Assembly: GCA_034520365.1 (NCBI GenBank)
Contig: JAXHNP010000002.1
Location: 62,001 to 126,000 of the forward strand
Source: Desulfobacterales bacterium
GTDB taxonomy: Bacteria > Desulfobacterota > Desulfobacteria > Desulfobacterales > Desulfosalsimonadaceae
Length of the DNA: 64,000 nt
Direction: 5' to 3'
Part shown: positions 44,243 through 54,934 of the stretch, one piece after another
How the letters are laid out: each line of letters starts with the position of its first letter
How positions within the stretch are numbered: position 1 is the stretch's first letter
Translations under genes and position numbers: made by a program
Notes under the pieces: model-generated
The model's input: the letters and a program-made list of their open reading frames with translations, nothing else
What the model was told of the DNA's origin: nothing
Databases searched by the model: none

Positions 44243-44616
44243 TCAACTGGTCTGCTCTTGTAATAAGTTGGAAATATATCTGATGAGTTCCTCTGCCTTT
44301 GAAATCCATGGTACGACCTGTGATTCTCCAAAGCTGACAAAGTCGAGGTAATCACCCTCCTGGCGTCGCTCAAAAAGGTCATTGTAGATTCTGGCCAGAT
44401 GCTTCGGGATCTTGCCGGTTTTTACATAATTTCTATTGAAAAGGCCGCGTATACCGGCATGTTTGGAAGAGGAGAGACAGCATAAAAGCAGGTATAGTAG
44501 AGACGGTTAACACAGGCATTCCACCGCCCGGCCCTGGCAAGAATACGAGCGTCTTCCAGGGTCTTTTCAGCGCGGGCCATTCGGTATGAAACTAAATCCT
44601 TGCTCCGTTCATTCAC
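44243..44616 (-). pseudogene. Frameshifted HEPN-domain gene
   Basis: The N-terminal frame gives MNERSKDLVSYRMARAEKTL..NRLYYTCFYAVS, a HEPN domain. It then continues out of frame to a premature TAA. A shifted frame resumes at HAGIRGLFNRNYVKTGKIPKH and runs to QEQTS and TGA at 44243. About 20-30 nt seem to be deleted around 44465-44485, between FYAVS and SSKHAG. It overlaps the MNT copy 2 gene by 4 bp, so this HEPN/MNT pair has lost its toxin. Confidence 0.75.
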
Positions 44617-44927
44617 AGTCTGATTCCCTCCTGCTGGACTCGCTGATGAAATGGCATAGCCTGGTAAATACCACTATGCCATTCTTCCCGATTCCGTACA
44701 ATCGAGGATATCACCTCTCCAGATTCCCATTCCACTTCATAGAGCCTGTGACGTATTCGATCTGTACGATCATCGCTCAGAGGCCCATCAACCAGGACGA
44801 GGAAGTCCCAGTCTGATTCCGCGATTGCATCTCCACGAGAGCGTGAGCCGTAAAGAATGATCTCAGCGCCGGGTTCCACTTCGCGGACGGCTCGCCTTAT
44901 TTGCTCAAGTAATTTCTCTCGATTCAT
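44613..44927 (-). CDS. MNT-type nucleotidyltransferase-fold protein, copy 2
   Basis: A 104-residue near-twin of 41795-42109, with the same ILYGSRSRGDAIAESDWDFLVLV motif and only a few amino-acid changes. It precedes the frameshifted HEPN gene with a 4-bp overlap. The cassette begins with TTAGCGATC, the same as copy 1, showing that both derive from one cassette. Confidence 0.85.
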   Translation of the reverse strand: MNREKLLEQIRRAVREVEPGAEIILYGSRSRGDAIAESDWDFLVLVDGPLSDDRTDRIRHRLYEVEWESGEVISSIVRNREEWHSGIYQAMPFHQRVQQEGIRL

Positions 44928-44952
44928 ATACGCACCTCGTACGTTTTAGATC

Positions 44953-45017
44953 GCTAATGCATTGCTCGCCGGGGAGGGCCGCTTTTTGGCCCGAATCCGG
45001 TGCAGCAAAATGTTCGC
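44953..45017 (-). other. Candidate attC site d (degenerate crossover)
   Basis: Minus-strand R'' AAGCGAAC, stem TTTTGCTG.ACCGG with its complement, R' ATTAGCG. The base before the crossover TT is A instead of G. R'' is an exact 8-nt complement of R' of site e (GTTCGCTT), the ends of the 45029-45382 cassette. Confidence 0.7.
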
Positions 45018-45028
45018 TTCTTCTTGAT

Positions 45029-45382
45029 CTATCCTTCAGGAAAAGTTCCCTTTTTCATCATGTCGAGAATGAAATAAAAAACAGCACTGTTTAAAGCCAT
45101 TTTTTCATGCTCATCCAAAGGTGCCCTCATTTCTTTAGCAATCACTGTCAGTTTTTCTATAGCGTTATCACGTTCATAACTTTCTTTTTGGCTTTTAACT
45201 ACAGGCAAGACGACATTCAAAAGGTATTGAGAACAGTCTTTTCTCACTTCAATATCAGGATCTGACAATAGTTCAATAAAATCCCTTGCCATCTTATTCT
45301 TCATCTTTTTAAGCTTCTCATATTCCTCTTCTAAAACCTTGCTTTTTTCCCTAGTTCCCATAATCCTATTTAAAATCCCCAT
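45029..45382 (-). CDS. Hypothetical helical protein in single-gene cassette
   Basis: A 117-residue, strongly charged helical protein (N-terminal coiled coil KVLEEEYEKLKKMKNKMARDF, then a HEAT-like LLSDPDIEVRKDCSQYLLNVV). No family was recognised and no signal peptide is seen. Cassette borders are well defined by sites e and d. Confidence 0.6.
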   Translation of the reverse strand: MGILNRIMGTREKSKVLEEEYEKLKKMKNKMARDFIELLSDPDIEVRKDCSQYLLNVVLPVVKSQKESYERDNAIEKLTVIAKEMRAPLDEHEKMALNSAVFYFILDMMKKGTFPEG

Positions 45383-45405
45383 TACGAGCTCCTTTTCTCA
45401 AAAAA

Positions 45406-45469
45406 GCGAACGCTGCTTTTCAGCGGGCGCGGCTTTTTGCGCTCCGCTGTAAAAGTCTTGTTAGGCGCC
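45406..45469 (-). other. Candidate attC site e
   Basis: Minus-strand R'' GCCTAAC, then AAGACTTTTACAGCGG paired with CCGCTGAAAA, R' GTTCGCTT. This is the most classical attC of the set. The stop codon of the 45420-46235 gene lies inside it. Confidence 0.85.
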
Positions 45470-46235
45470 AATGTGTTAAGTAGCTCAATAAAATAGATAT
45501 TACTGCTCCCAACACACCATATAGCGCGTAAAATACCCAATACTTCTCTTTGTGATCTGATGGAAACACAGATTCTTTTAATATGGTATAACCAGAACCA
45601 CGTAATTCAACACCAAAGCTACAAGGACCGCTTGCAAGCACAGTGATAACATCTTGCTCTCCAGGATTGAAGGTGGCGTACTTGAATTTTACGTGTTTCG
45701 AATCAGAAGAATTTAAGTGCTCTATATCCTCACTCATACTATTAGGCCGAGAAAAGTGAGAATAGGTTACCGCTGTAAAATTGTCATCATCTGCACTAAA
45801 TTTGATATTAGCCAAAAGATCTTTGAAAGAAATGTCACCAGAATTCTCAATATGCACTTTATATGCATATAGCTCTTCAAGCTCCAACGTAACTTTTAAA
45901 TTCGTCATAGTTGGTGGTGGTAGTGATGAAAGATGTGAGTCTTCAAAATCTTTATTAGGTAATTTTTGCGTTGCTTGAGATGCAGATTTTTGTTTTTTTT
46001 CAGAAACTACTTTAGGTTGGCCATCCCATTCAAATATATATTTTGCTTTTGTTTTAAAACCGGAATCTTCCAATAGCTCGTTTATTGTATTCAGTGATAT
46101 TGGGCCTTCAAGTTGGATTTCAATATTCTTTTTTTCCTTTAAAGTATATTGAAAAACATTTTGAAATAACACTATAACAATCCCCACAATTATTGGGATT
46201 ATAAGAAGATCCCTAAGCCAAGGAGTTAATTTCAT
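45420..46235 (-). CDS. Hypothetical membrane protein with two terminal membrane spans
   Basis: A 271-residue, AT-rich gene product. A span near the N-terminus (LLIIPIIVGIVIVLFQNVF), a soluble beta-rich middle of about 190 residues and a C-terminal span (FYALYGVLGAVISILLSYLT) would place the middle outside the cytoplasm. No family was recognised. Membrane-bound unknowns are common cassette cargo. Confidence 0.6.
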   Translation of the reverse strand: MKLTPWLRDLLIIPIIVGIVIVLFQNVFQYTLKEKKNIEIQLEGPISLNTINELLEDSGFKTKAKYIFEWDGQPKVVSEKKQKSASQATQKLPNKDFEDSHLSSLPPPTMTNLKVTLELEELYAYKVHIENSGDISFKDLLANIKFSADDDNFTAVTYSHFSRPNSMSEDIEHLNSSDSKHVKFKYATFNPGEQDVITVLASGPCSFGVELRGSGYTILKESVFPSDHKEKYWVFYALYGVLGAVISILLSYLTHWRLTRLLQRSAKSRAR

Positions 46236-46248
46236 AAGTTCCCTATAA

Positions 46249-46296
46249 GCCTAAAGCCGCATTTAGCGGCTTGTCCGCCGCAATGCTTTGTTAGAA
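46249..46296 (-). other. Candidate attC site f (short, degenerate crossover)
   Basis: Minus-strand R'' TTCTAACAAAGCATTG..GCGG, short loop, CCGCTAAATGC, R' TTTAGGC (G of the crossover replaced by T). At 48 bp it is the smallest site. R'' pairs with TTAGAAG at site g, the ends of the 46263-46874 cassette. Confidence 0.7.
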
Positions 46297-46874
46297 GGAC
46301 TCATCGCATCCAGTTCACTTGGATCACGTAAGTACATTTTCACTAACTGATGTTTATCAAGGCCTTTGTTGCTAAGACCGATATCTTCCCGAATAGCTTT
46401 ATATAAATCGTCTGCCGCAAATAGGACATTTCCTCCAGCCTCAGAAACCCTTTGGAAATCTAGTTGAGCATTTATAACCTTAGCAGAACCCCATAAAATC
46501 ACGTCGGTTTTAAACTCAATCATAAAATCAACAAGATCTTGTTGGAACGGGCCCTCAATCGAGACGTTCTCATTTTGCCCAGCCATAATTCGTGCGATCA
46601 TGTCGAGAAAGCCCTTATAGATTTCAACTTTTCGCGATCTATGGGCTTCCTCGATTTCTCGCTTTTTTATTTGCGCCTGAGTGTAAAGTGAACCTCCTAC
46701 GCCAGCTAAAACAGTAGCCATTGCGCCAACGACTGCTGCTGAAACTGAGGGGTTGGCATCTTCTAGAAATGATATAAACTTAAACAATATTACCCATGCG
46801 AAGTAACCAGCACCAATGATCAGACCGAGCCCTAACAAAAAACTAAATGCCTTCGATAATTTAGGTGATTTCAT
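46263..46874 (-). CDS. Hypothetical two-span membrane protein
   Basis: A 203-residue protein with two spans (about residues 10-33 and 43-66) and a cytoplasmic helical C-terminal domain beginning KKREIEEAHRSRKVEIYKGFLDMI. The overall plan resembles small membrane-anchored effector-like proteins, but no family is claimed. The stop codon overlaps attC site f. Confidence 0.6.
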   Translation of the reverse strand: MKSPKLSKAFSFLLGLGLIIGAGYFAWVILFKFISFLEDANPSVSAAVVGAMATVLAGVGGSLYTQAQIKKREIEEAHRSRKVEIYKGFLDMIARIMAGQNENVSIEGPFQQDLVDFMIEFKTDVILWGSAKVINAQLDFQRVSEAGGNVLFAADDLYKAIREDIGLSNKGLDKHQLVKMYLRDPSELDAMSPSNKALRRTSR

Positions 46875-46884
46875 ATTCGCCTTC

Positions 46885-46947
46885 TTCTAATGCGGCTCAC
46901 AGGCCGCGAGGTTACGAGCGGCCCTTGTGCAGCCGCCATGTTAGAGA
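46885..46947 (-). other. Candidate attC site g (degenerate crossover)
   Basis: Minus-strand R'' CTCTAAC, stem ATGGCGGCTGCACAAGGGCCGC paired with GCGGCCTGTGAGCCGCAT, R' ATTAGAA (A replaces G). The stop codon of the 46912-47397 gene lies in its loop. Confidence 0.7.
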
Positions 46948-47397
46948 GCTGAGATTTGAAATATTTGCTTTGATGTCCTTGCTCATTTCTTCAACGGCCT
47001 TCTCGCTTCGTTTGATAAAATTGTTATGGGCTTCATCATTGGGAACTTTAACGTCAAGCTGGATGCGGAATGCTGCCAACAAACATTGGTATGTATTCTC
47101 GGTGTATAGCGCCTTCGTCTTAACCAATGCAGTTCTCATAAGGACATCTGTTTCGGCGGACAGTTTGATTGTTCTTGAGGTGGCACCAGTCTGTCCGAGG
47201 TCATTAACCCTCTTTTTGCCTTGTATTTCTGGATCTAATGCTTCTCTTTCAAATAGGGCAAGAGCTTTTGCAGCTTCATTAAGTGTTTTGAGTTTTTGCT
47301 CAACCAGTCTTTGGTCTACCCAGATATACTTAAATCGAAACCATGCCAGAATGGCCCCAGAAAATAATCCAAGGATTAATAATGCCATTTCTTTCAT
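46912..47397 (-). CDS. Hypothetical single-span coiled-coil protein
   Basis: A 161-residue protein with an N-terminal membrane span (MALLILGLFSGAILAWFRF) and a helical cytoplasmic part. No family was recognised. It ends inside attC site g and begins 12 bp from site h, leaving almost no non-coding DNA in the cassette. Confidence 0.6.
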   Translation of the reverse strand: MKEMALLILGLFSGAILAWFRFKYIWVDQRLVEQKLKTLNEAAKALALFEREALDPEIQGKKRVNDLGQTGATSRTIKLSAETDVLMRTALVKTKALYTENTYQCLLAAFRIQLDVKVPNDEAHNNFIKRSEKAVEEMSKDIKANISNLSSLTWRLHKGRS

Positions 47398-47408
47398 GAT
47401 GATCCCTT

Positions 47409-47481
47409 TCTAACGTCGAATTCACCGGCTGGTGTGGAGCGGCAGCGAAACACCAGTCCGAGTGAAATGAAAGGTTGGGCA
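47409..47481 (-). other. Candidate attC site h
   Basis: Minus-strand R'' GTGCCCAAC, stem TTCACTCGGACTGGTGT paired across a CGCTGCCGC loop, R' GTTAGAA. It follows the Res-like gene stop by 11 bp. The expected partner box at the other end of that cassette (TTGGGCAC) is not found near 58.7 kb. Confidence 0.8.
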
Positions 47482-47492
47482 CTGGCCCAGTC

Positions 47493-50400
47493 TTATCCTT
47501 CTAAAACACAAAGATCTACCGACACAGCTTCCCGGAGCAGATTATGAATATAGTGATTTGCTCCATCCTGTTGGAATAGAATATGGCATGCCTCCATTTG
47601 TTGCCTGTCAACACCCCAGAGCTGCTCCATTTCATGGCCCGGTGTGTTGGATATGACGAAACTGTTTAATGTCACGGATGGATCACCAAGACGATTTTCT
47701 ATCTCCTTGATCGTTTTATAGAACTGAATTTTGGGGTCTTGAAAACCAAGGTTCCGGATACCCTTGGGGTCAACAAAGGAAATGTACTCACGGCCGTCGG
47801 CAATCAGCCAGAGAATAAAATCCGGGTGAAAATTGTCGGCTTCGAAAAAACCCACGCCTCTGCCTTTGCTCAGGTTGCGCAGCAGATAAAGTTCCTTGCC
47901 GTCCAATAAAAAGGGGGCTGAGTCGTGGTATGCTTTCAGGTCACCCACGAAACGATGCTCGCCCCGGTTCAGTGGAACCGGACTGATCTCCACTGCGGAA
48001 CCGGCCAGGTGCAGCAGTGGTTCATATAAATGCCGGCTAAACGGGATGGCGTGCAGGCCGGCAAATTGCCAGGGCTTCAGATGGCCTTTGTCGATCTGCG
48101 CCTTGATTTCCTTGAGTTTTTCGACGATTTCGATTTGAGATTCTTCCACCAGAATGCGGTAGTAGCCCTCTGGAAATTCCTCGCTTACTTGCGGAAAATT
48201 GGGGTCGGTTGCATCCAGGAGGCGATATTCCAGGTGAGGCAACTCCCATTCTTTTTTGCGAAAGAAATAATATCGTTCACAATATTTTTTGAGTAATGCC
48301 TCAGCCAACTCTTGCCACAGATGGACCTTTTCGAATGAGTCGAACGTCAGTTCAGCCTCAGGGATCAGCAGCCGGTACCAGCTCTGATCCGCCAACAATT
48401 CCGCAAGTGCCTCACGCTGCAAGTTCAGGTTGTGCCAGGCGCGTTCAGCCTTGAAGCGTTGCAATTCAAAATAGAGGGCATCCAGATCCAGAAAAGCAAT
48501 GTGTTCGCGGGTCAACTTTCCCTGGTTTGGCTGACTGTCCTCATCAACCCTGCCAGTCCCGGTGGAGCGAAGGGACTGAATCTTGGGGTACCAGTTCAAT
48601 ACCACCGGGTTGTTTTGCAGGTAGCGCGTCGCGGTCTCCTTACCAGGATTAGGCACCGCCAGTGCAGGTACTGGCCCCAGCTTTTTGAAGGCATCGCCGA
48701 ACTCGGTGCTGACACCATTGATGGTCTTTTTTAACCGAATCGTCTTGAGCTTTTTGCTGCCCAGGTTGCGGATGACCGGCAGGAAAAATTCAATCCGTTC
48801 TTCATTGGCGGGCAGGCCTTCTTCCTCCAGAAACTCCCGGAACTGGGCCATGTAGTCGGCTTTGATGCCAAAAATATTCAACGTCTCCAATGTGTTCAAA
48901 TGCGATGGGCGGACCACCTCATCCGGGAGATTTAGACAGGTGCTGCGTTTCAGACTTTGCCCATACCCCTTTAAACGAACCCCGCGGCCGAAAAGCTGGA
49001 TGATTTGTGCGCCTTCGGTTTTTCCCACATTCATCAACCCCATGGTGCTGACCCGCCAGCTGTTCCATCCTTCGGTGAATTTTTTGGCGCCGATCAGTAA
49101 ATTGATTGATGATTGTGGTTCGTTAATCTGTTTGAACAAAGAATTTTCGAAATCACGATCCCCCACTAATAGATGATTTTTACCCTCGCAAAGTTTACAC
49201 AGCTTGCTGTCATCGCCAACGTTTATCACCCCAAAGGGATCATTATCCCCCACTCGCAGGGCAATCTCTCCGGGGACCCCCTTCAGGTTCTCCACGTGCA
49301 GGGCACCGCCCCCTGGCGCATTGAACAGGATTGTCTGAATTTCTTCAAACAGTTGGCCGGCGGAAAGCCCCAATCCATTCAGGTAGGCAAAACGCCCGGC
49401 AAACAGGTTGCGGCCATCAACGGTGATCAGTCCTTCCGTCAGAACGCGACGAATATGGGCGACGCTGGTTGCCCGCTCGCCCAGAAAACGACCGATAAAA
49501 CGCAGAATTTCGACAATGTCGGAGGCTTCCTTTTGAGACAGCGAAGCGGTCACCCGGCTCCCGACAAAAACCCACAGCGGTTTTTCAATATGAAACGGCC
49601 GGCATGCAGTCGCCTGCTCCCGGTACAGACGCAGTTGCTGGAAAAACGACAACATACATGCGATAAGGTAGACTTCCAGAGCGTTTTCCTGGGTCTGGGC
49701 GTCCAGGTTCAGAATCTGGTATTCCTTGCCGTAACCGTCGCCGTGGAAATATTTATACGAATAATCAAACAGCACGCAGCGGGCGTACAAATCGGTCAGT
49801 TGTCGGCTACCTTTGACGGCCTGGCCAAAAGTGGCCGAGTACTCAAAGGAAAACCCCTGCTCGCACAATGAATTGCGAAAGCGCATCCAGGTGCCTTTGT
49901 CACCGGAACTGGCCCCCCGGTGGCCTTCGTCGATCAATACCAGATTGTTGTTTTCAAAGGCATCCACTGCAACGGTCTTATCCCCCATTTCATCACGCAG
50001 TTTATTGATATCAATGATTTCCACTGCCTGGCCGGTAAACAGGCCACGACCGTTTTTGTCAAACAATTCCGCATGAAGCCCTGCCGCCTGCAATTCTTTC
50101 AGGTGCTGATAACTCAACCCTTCGTTCGGGGTGAGCAGGATGATCCGGTTGAGCTCCCGACGTCGGCGGTGTTTGGTCAGATAATGCTGGTATTGCAGAA
50201 TATTGGCGTGCATGATCAACGTTTTGCCCGATCCTGTGGCGCTCCAGAAGGCGAGCTTGTTCAACTGCCCATTGACATCACCTTCCGGGTCCAGCAGCGC
50301 CACCTGATCCGCCTCGGGTTTGTCCTGATTGTAATACCGGATCTGCTCGTTGAAAGCGGCCAACAGGGCATTCGGGTCGGCAAAGTAGCGGTCCAGATAG

Positions 50401-50795
50401 ATTTCGGTAAAAAGCAGCGACAGGTACTGAAAATATTTCCAGGCAATCGCATCCTCACCCCGGGCCAGACGCCGCTCGTTTAAGCGCCGGGTGTGGCGCA
50501 CGATGTTCTGGTCATATTCCAGCAGCAGATCATCCGGCAAAGCCGGCCGGGGTTCAGCCTGGTTGGTCAGGGCTTTATAGAAACGGTGGATGTTATTTTC
50601 ATCCAGCCCGGCTGGACTGTTTTCGCCGATTTGAAATTTTTCTTTAAAAGCTTCCAGCAGCGGCAGCTTCTTGCCGTTCCAGGTGTAAAATCCGTCACTG
50701 GAAGGCATTCCGAAAAGACTGAACAGCCACTGGTTGAGCACCAGCTTATATGTAAACGGCACCTGGGGCTTTTTGTTTTTTTTCTTGGCCGCCAT
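47493..50795 (-). CDS. Type III restriction Res-like DEAD/DEAH helicase with C-terminal nuclease domain
   Basis: A 1100-residue SF2 helicase. Walker A is SATGSGKT (185-192), motif II is [10 protein letters not shown] (near 289), and the C-terminal RecA domain has [34 protein letters not shown] (motif VI). The C-terminal region [24 protein letters not shown] carries an Asp and a FVDPKG, consistent with the PD-(D/E)xK nuclease of type III Res subunits. It is the last gene of a tight operon, starting 2 bp after the AlbA_2 gene. With the upstream methyltransferase it would form a restriction-modification pair. Confidence 0.85.
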   Translation of the reverse strand: MAAKKKNKKPQVPFTYKLVLNQWLFSLFGMPSSDGFYTWNGKKLPLLEAFKEKFQIGENSPAGLDENNIHRFYKALTNQAEPRPALPDDLLLEYDQNIVRHTRRLNERRLARGEDAIAWKYFQYLSLLFTEIYLDRYFADPNALLAAFNEQIRYYNQDKPEADQVALLDPEGDVNGQLNKLAFWSATGSGKTLIMHANILQYQHYLTKHRRRRELNRIILLTPNEGLSYQHLKELQAAGLHAELFDKNGRGLFTGQAVEIIDINKLRDEMGDKTVAVDAFENNNLVLIDEGHRGASSGDKGTWMRFRNSLCEQGFSFEYSATFGQAVKGSRQLTDLYARCVLFDYSYKYFHGDGYGKEYQILNLDAQTQENALEVYLIACMLSFFQQLRLYREQATACRPFHIEKPLWVFVGSRVTASLSQKEASDIVEILRFIGRFLGERATSVAHIRRVLTEGLITVDGRNLFAGRFAYLNGLGLSAGQLFEEIQTILFNAPGGGALHVENLKGVPGEIALRVGDNDPFGVINVGDDSKLCKLCEGKNHLLVGDRDFENSLFKQINEPQSSINLLIGAKKFTEGWNSWRVSTMGLMNVGKTEGAQIIQLFGRGVRLKGYGQSLKRSTCLNLPDEVVRPSHLNTLETLNIFGIKADYMAQFREFLEEEGLPANEERIEFFLPVIRNLGSKKLKTIRLKKTINGVSTEFGDAFKKLGPVPALAVPNPGKETATRYLQNNPVVLNWYPKIQSLRSTGTGRVDEDSQPNQGKLTREHIAFLDLDALYFELQRFKAERAWHNLNLQREALAELLADQSWYRLLIPEAELTFDSFEKVHLWQELAEALLKKYCERYYFFRKKEWELPHLEYRLLDATDPNFPQVSEEFPEGYYRILVEESQIEIVEKLKEIKAQIDKGHLKPWQFAGLHAIPFSRHLYEPLLHLAGSAVEISPVPLNRGEHRFVGDLKAYHDSAPFLLDGKELYLLRNLSKGRGVGFFEADNFHPDFILWLIADGREYISFVDPKGIRNLGFQDPKIQFYKTIKEIENRLGDPSVTLNSFVISNTPGHEMEQLWGVDRQQMEACHILFQQDGANHYIHNLLREAVSVDLCVLEG

Positions 50796-50797
50796 GG

Positions 50798-52075
50798 TTA
50801 CGCCTCTGATTCTTTGCCGGCTGAAACCGCCGCCGCATAAATAATCAGCAACAGCTCGCTGTCATCGACCAGGCGATACTCCGGGACACGACCGGAAAGG
50901 GACTCGCTGTTTTCAAGGATAATCGAAACACCCTCCCCGCGTTTATCCATCATGGCCGACCGTCCGGTCTGCAGGCCTTCTTCATCCGGGACACCGCACT
51001 TTGCCAGCAGACTTGTAATCGTCTCGTTGCGGGCAGCCTGCCGGTAGGGCAAGCTGTCCACGGTCATGGTGTTGGGAATAGTCCCCGGCGAATAAATCTC
51101 CAGCCGATCCGCAAACAATCGAAGCCGTATCTTTGCATCCTGCATGGAATAGTCCCTGTGGGCGACCGCATTGACCATTGCTTCGAATACCGCCGTCAAA
51201 TCAAACTGGGGAACATCCTCCCTCCCGGCTTGTTTGCGTGCGGCAGTTCTCATGTTCCTTTTGACAAAACTGCAAGCGGCCATTACCTGCTGATCCAGCG
51301 AGCCGGTAATATCCGCGGCATCGAGTTGATAGGGCTGGTCTCCGGCAGGCCGAATCCCGGTGCCGCGATACGCAACCGCCTGGATATAGGCGTTTGGCAG
51401 CCATCGGCGAGGGTCTTTGCCGGCCATAAGCACACCCGCCAATGACGGGCGCAGGTTATCGCCATCCAGGGCTGCTATCCCCAGTTTTCGCAGCAGACCG
51501 TCCCGGTCATCACGGGTGCGCGGTGTTGCAAACCGTTGCCAAAGGGAAGGCTCTAAATCATCGAGTGCAGCATCGGGCACAGGCTGCTCGTCAAAACGGA
51601 TGATTCGTGCCTGGCTGCGTTGCTGAAACAGTCGTGCGAGAAAATCCGGCGTCATTTCCCGTTTCTCATCCCCCACCCGATGCATATAGCCCCCGGGGCT
51701 GCGATGCACCCAGAGGCTGCGGCCGACCTCCACCTTCAGCACAGCCAGCTCATCGCCGGTTACCGCGGGCAGTGACAGCCTTTCAATAACGGGATTCAAA
51801 GGCGGCGTTACCGAGTCCAGGCAGGTCTGCCGTACAAAATCCGTCACCAGATCCAGCTTATCCAGGGGAATACCCAGGATCTCGCGGCTGGTATCGTCTA
51901 CCCCCAGCACACAGACCCCGCCTTTGGCGTTGGCAAACGCCGCCAGCTCGTCAGCCAGCGAATCGCGGTGCGGAGCGGCAACCCGTTTTCCTGAAATACG
52001 GACTTCTTTCAGTTCGAGAAAGGAATCTTCGCCCAGGTGAATTTTTTCCATGAGTTTGGCTATGCTGTCGAACAT
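50798..52075 (-). CDS. AlbA_2/Schlafen-type ATP-binding protein
   Basis: A 425-residue protein. The N-terminal AlbA_2 domain has [39 protein letters not shown]. The C-terminal half has an HATPase_c_4-type helix and loop, [21 protein letters not shown], with IYSPG. A winged helix may form the C-terminus. Such proteins are widespread in defence islands; in some cases they are nucleases or regulators. It starts 3 bp after the PHP-ATPase stop, and the Res gene follows 2 bp later. Confidence 0.85.
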   Translation of the reverse strand: MFDSIAKLMEKIHLGEDSFLELKEVRISGKRVAAPHRDSLADELAAFANAKGGVCVLGVDDTSREILGIPLDKLDLVTDFVRQTCLDSVTPPLNPVIERLSLPAVTGDELAVLKVEVGRSLWVHRSPGGYMHRVGDEKREMTPDFLARLFQQRSQARIIRFDEQPVPDAALDDLEPSLWQRFATPRTRDDRDGLLRKLGIAALDGDNLRPSLAGVLMAGKDPRRWLPNAYIQAVAYRGTGIRPAGDQPYQLDAADITGSLDQQVMAACSFVKRNMRTAARKQAGREDVPQFDLTAVFEAMVNAVAHRDYSMQDAKIRLRLFADRLEIYSPGTIPNTMTVDSLPYRQAARNETITSLLAKCGVPDEEGLQTGRSAMMDKRGEGVSIILENSESLSGRVPEYRLVDDSELLLIIYAAAVSAGKESEA

Positions 52076-52078
52076 CTG

Positions 52079-54934
52079 TTATCCCTCCTGTCCCAGCCGA
52101 CGATAGCGTCGGTCAAATGCATCCCGACCGCCTTCCATTACATGGCAGACTTCATCACGCATGGCTTTGTCCTGCAGCGAACCTTTTACGGTCACACGGC
52201 ATTGCCCCCCGCTGAAATCCAGGGCGTGAAGCATTTCAGCGTCTCCATTGACCACAATGTTGGGGTTATGGGTCACGGTGATAATCTGACGGCGCAATTT
52301 GTTTTCGCGCAGCTGGCGAACCACAAGATTGTAGATCAGATGGTTGTCCAGGTCATCCTCAGGCTGATCAAACACAATCGGTTCGGAACCGTGGGCCAGG
52401 AGGAAGGCCAGCATGGCAGCCGCTCGCTGGCCTGCCGACGCTTGCTCAATGGCTTTGAAGTCTCGCCCGTCCCCCTTCTGGCTGTATTTCACTTCCAGGC
52501 CATCGTCCGGAAACCATATCATCAAATGGTCCATAAACTCCGGATGATTCCCCGTTTGCCGCTCAAGAAAATTGTTAAAGTGCCCGCCGAAATCACCCTT
52601 GCCCTGACAGCCCGCTGCCAGGCGCTGTTTGATGTCTGCCACTCTTTGTTCCATTTGCCGGCTGGCCTGCACGCTATCGGCAGGCAACGGTTTGAGCAAT
52701 TCAGCGACAACGCCTCTGGTCGGCCGCCCGTCTTTTTCAACCAGGATATCGTTCTCGAATTTGGGGTGCTCCGCGCCCAGCAATTCCCGAATATCCCGTT
52801 CCAAAGCATAGCCATCCTGGCGATAGGGGTTCAGGCGGATCTGAACGTATGTATTCCCGGCCAGCGTTTCCTCAAGGAAAGCTTTCCGTCTTTGGCTTAT
52901 CACACGTCGGGCCTCCAGCACGGTTTGGTGCTGTTTTTGCGCCTGCTCCAGGACCTGGCGGCGCTGCGCCTCCAGTGACTCCAGTTCCTTCCACTGTTTT
53001 TCCAGCTGTTGCCGCTCCTGCACCAGTTGGCCATATTCACTGGGATCCCCGACACCCTGGTCTTTCAGCTCCTGGACCAGTTTTTCGTAATCGGTGCGTG
53101 CCTTGCTCACAGCCTGTTGCCAGCCGGTATTCGGCAGATCCCGGTGTTCCCGGTTGGCGGAATTTGCCAGGTCTCCCGCAGCACCCTTCAATGCCTGCGC
53201 GGCCGATTCAATCGCCTGGTGCAGGCGGGACAGGACGGCCAGGGCCTCTGCATCGGTTTCGGTTTTCACATCAAAAAGCTGATCAGGGACATCCTCCGGT
53301 GTCAGGTCCTCTGACAGTTCCCGAATCCGACTCACCATCGTGTCAACCGAATCAAACTGACGGGCGATTTCCCGTTCCTGCCGGGAACAGTGCTGATATG
53401 CCTTGAGCACATCAGCGTGATGCGCTTCTTCAAATTTCTTCAGCTTGCGTTGCACATCTTCCAGGCGGACCTTCAATGCATCGCGTCCTTGCAGCCGGCC
53501 TTCGAGCTCACGGGCCCGGGCGCAAAGCGACAAATACGTCTGCCGGGCCTCTTGAAAGGCTTTTTTTTCGTCGTCGATCCCGGCTTCCTCGTCAATCAAA
53601 TCGAGTAAAGCCTGCTGGCTGCCGCCGGCCAGCGCCGCAATCTGGCCCTGGCTAAACAGCCGCACGGCAAAGCGCTCCGGAATCACCGCCTGATTATCCG
53701 ACTCGCGCCAGTCATCATTTTCCGCCTCCTCTAAAACGGCGCCGGAACCGTCCTGTCGCCAGTGTATCCGATAGCGTGCACCGTCACGAACAAAAGTCAG
53801 CGCGATATGGGTACGCTGTGTGAGCGCGCCGTCGTCATCACGGAAACGCGGCACACGGGTAAACCTTTCAAAAGTGCGGCGCGGCTCGCTGCCTTCTTCC
53901 AGGGCATTGAGCTTTTTTTCGCGCCTCAGCGCCAGTCGCAGGGCATGCACGACCGTTGACTTGCCTGTCCCCCGGCCGCCGACTAGAGCGTTAAACCAGG
54001 GGCTGAAGTAAAGAGCTTCCGGATGACCTTGCCCCATGTAGCGGGCTTCATGGATTTCAACGGATTCGAGATAGTTTTCCGGCAGCGCATTCGGATCGAA
54101 AGGCTCGGAATCATCACTGCGCCGGACGGAAAATCCTTCTCCATCCATGAGCGCAAGTCTTAGCCCTTCCAGCGACGGTTCCGCCATTTTAATCCAGGTG
54201 TAACGCGATCCTGGTACTGCCTGCCCTTGGAAACTGTGGCAATCCGATCCGACCACTTCTGTCCAGGACAGGCGGTGCTCGTTATAAATCCCCGGCCTGG
54301 GTATTGAACGATCAACCACCTCCATGGCAAACACATGTTCACAATTAAAAACCTGCCCCAGGGTATTGGCGTCAAGCCCGGCTCGTGGTGCCCCGCCGTC
54401 CGTACTATTGTCAAGACGGAGCAGCCCTTTTTGTTGATGATCCACATGGGCGGGAATCATCAGACCGCCCGCTGCCTTAATGGCTTCAATCACTTCAACA
54501 GGAGACTTCCGGGTGACACCATCGCTATCGCCTTTTGTTCCCTGGTAATCGACTTGCCCCAATAAAGTGTCGATGTCGCCGGTTGTTGCGCTTGGAGCGA
54601 AGATGGCCAGCAGGTGAAAACCGCCGTTCACAGACAGCTCAACCCCGGGAAACAGGTAAAGCTCCCGAAATCCTTCCGGTTGATCGGCCTGCATCCGGGC
54701 GTAAGCCTCTTTTAATCGATCAATCCAGGCGCCACTATTGTGGTCCGTGACTGCGACACAGTCGATCCCGGCGGCCATGAACTTTTGCAGCCACTGCTCG
54801 GGCGTCAGGTCAAGCCCTTGTTTCGCCCACGGCGTGTCCGAGGAAACCGGCGTATGGGTATGGAAGTCAAATCGCCACCAACGGGCGCCGGGATAACGGT
54901 GATTCTGGTTCACGGGTGTGATGTTCCGGTTCAT
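52079..54934 (-). CDS. PHP-domain/SMC-like ATPase (TrlF-type)
   Basis: A 951-residue fusion. The N-terminal PHP phosphoesterase shows metal motifs DFHTH (23-27), TDHN (63-66), PAHVDH (161-166) and GSDCHS (229-234). An ABC/SMC-type ATPase follows, with Walker [10 protein letters not shown] (319-327), a long coiled coil (about 450-720), signature-like [10 protein letters not shown], Walker [12 protein letters not shown] and H-loop VTHNPN. It resembles RloC/PrrC- and RecN-like ATPases linked to a nuclease domain and is annotated as TrlF in related operons. It overlaps the methyltransferase gene by 4 bp. Confidence 0.85.
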   Translation of the reverse strand: MNRNITPVNQNHRYPGARWWRFDFHTHTPVSSDTPWAKQGLDLTPEQWLQKFMAAGIDCVAVTDHNSGAWIDRLKEAYARMQADQPEGFRELYLFPGVELSVNGGFHLLAIFAPSATTGDIDTLLGQVDYQGTKGDSDGVTRKSPVEVIEAIKAAGGLMIPAHVDHQQKGLLRLDNSTDGGAPRAGLDANTLGQVFNCEHVFAMEVVDRSIPRPGIYNEHRLSWTEVVGSDCHSFQGQAVPGSRYTWIKMAEPSLEGLRLALMDGEGFSVRRSDDSEPFDPNALPENYLESVEIHEARYMGQGHPEALYFSPWFNALVGGRGTGKSTVVHALRLALRREKKLNALEEGSEPRRTFERFTRVPRFRDDDGALTQRTHIALTFVRDGARYRIHWRQDGSGAVLEEAENDDWRESDNQAVIPERFAVRLFSQGQIAALAGGSQQALLDLIDEEAGIDDEKKAFQEARQTYLSLCARARELEGRLQGRDALKVRLEDVQRKLKKFEEAHHADVLKAYQHCSRQEREIARQFDSVDTMVSRIRELSEDLTPEDVPDQLFDVKTETDAEALAVLSRLHQAIESAAQALKGAAGDLANSANREHRDLPNTGWQQAVSKARTDYEKLVQELKDQGVGDPSEYGQLVQERQQLEKQWKELESLEAQRRQVLEQAQKQHQTVLEARRVISQRRKAFLEETLAGNTYVQIRLNPYRQDGYALERDIRELLGAEHPKFENDILVEKDGRPTRGVVAELLKPLPADSVQASRQMEQRVADIKQRLAAGCQGKGDFGGHFNNFLERQTGNHPEFMDHLMIWFPDDGLEVKYSQKGDGRDFKAIEQASAGQRAAAMLAFLLAHGSEPIVFDQPEDDLDNHLIYNLVVRQLRENKLRRQIITVTHNPNIVVNGDAEMLHALDFSGGQCRVTVKGSLQDKAMRDEVCHVMEGGRDAFDRRYRRLGQEG

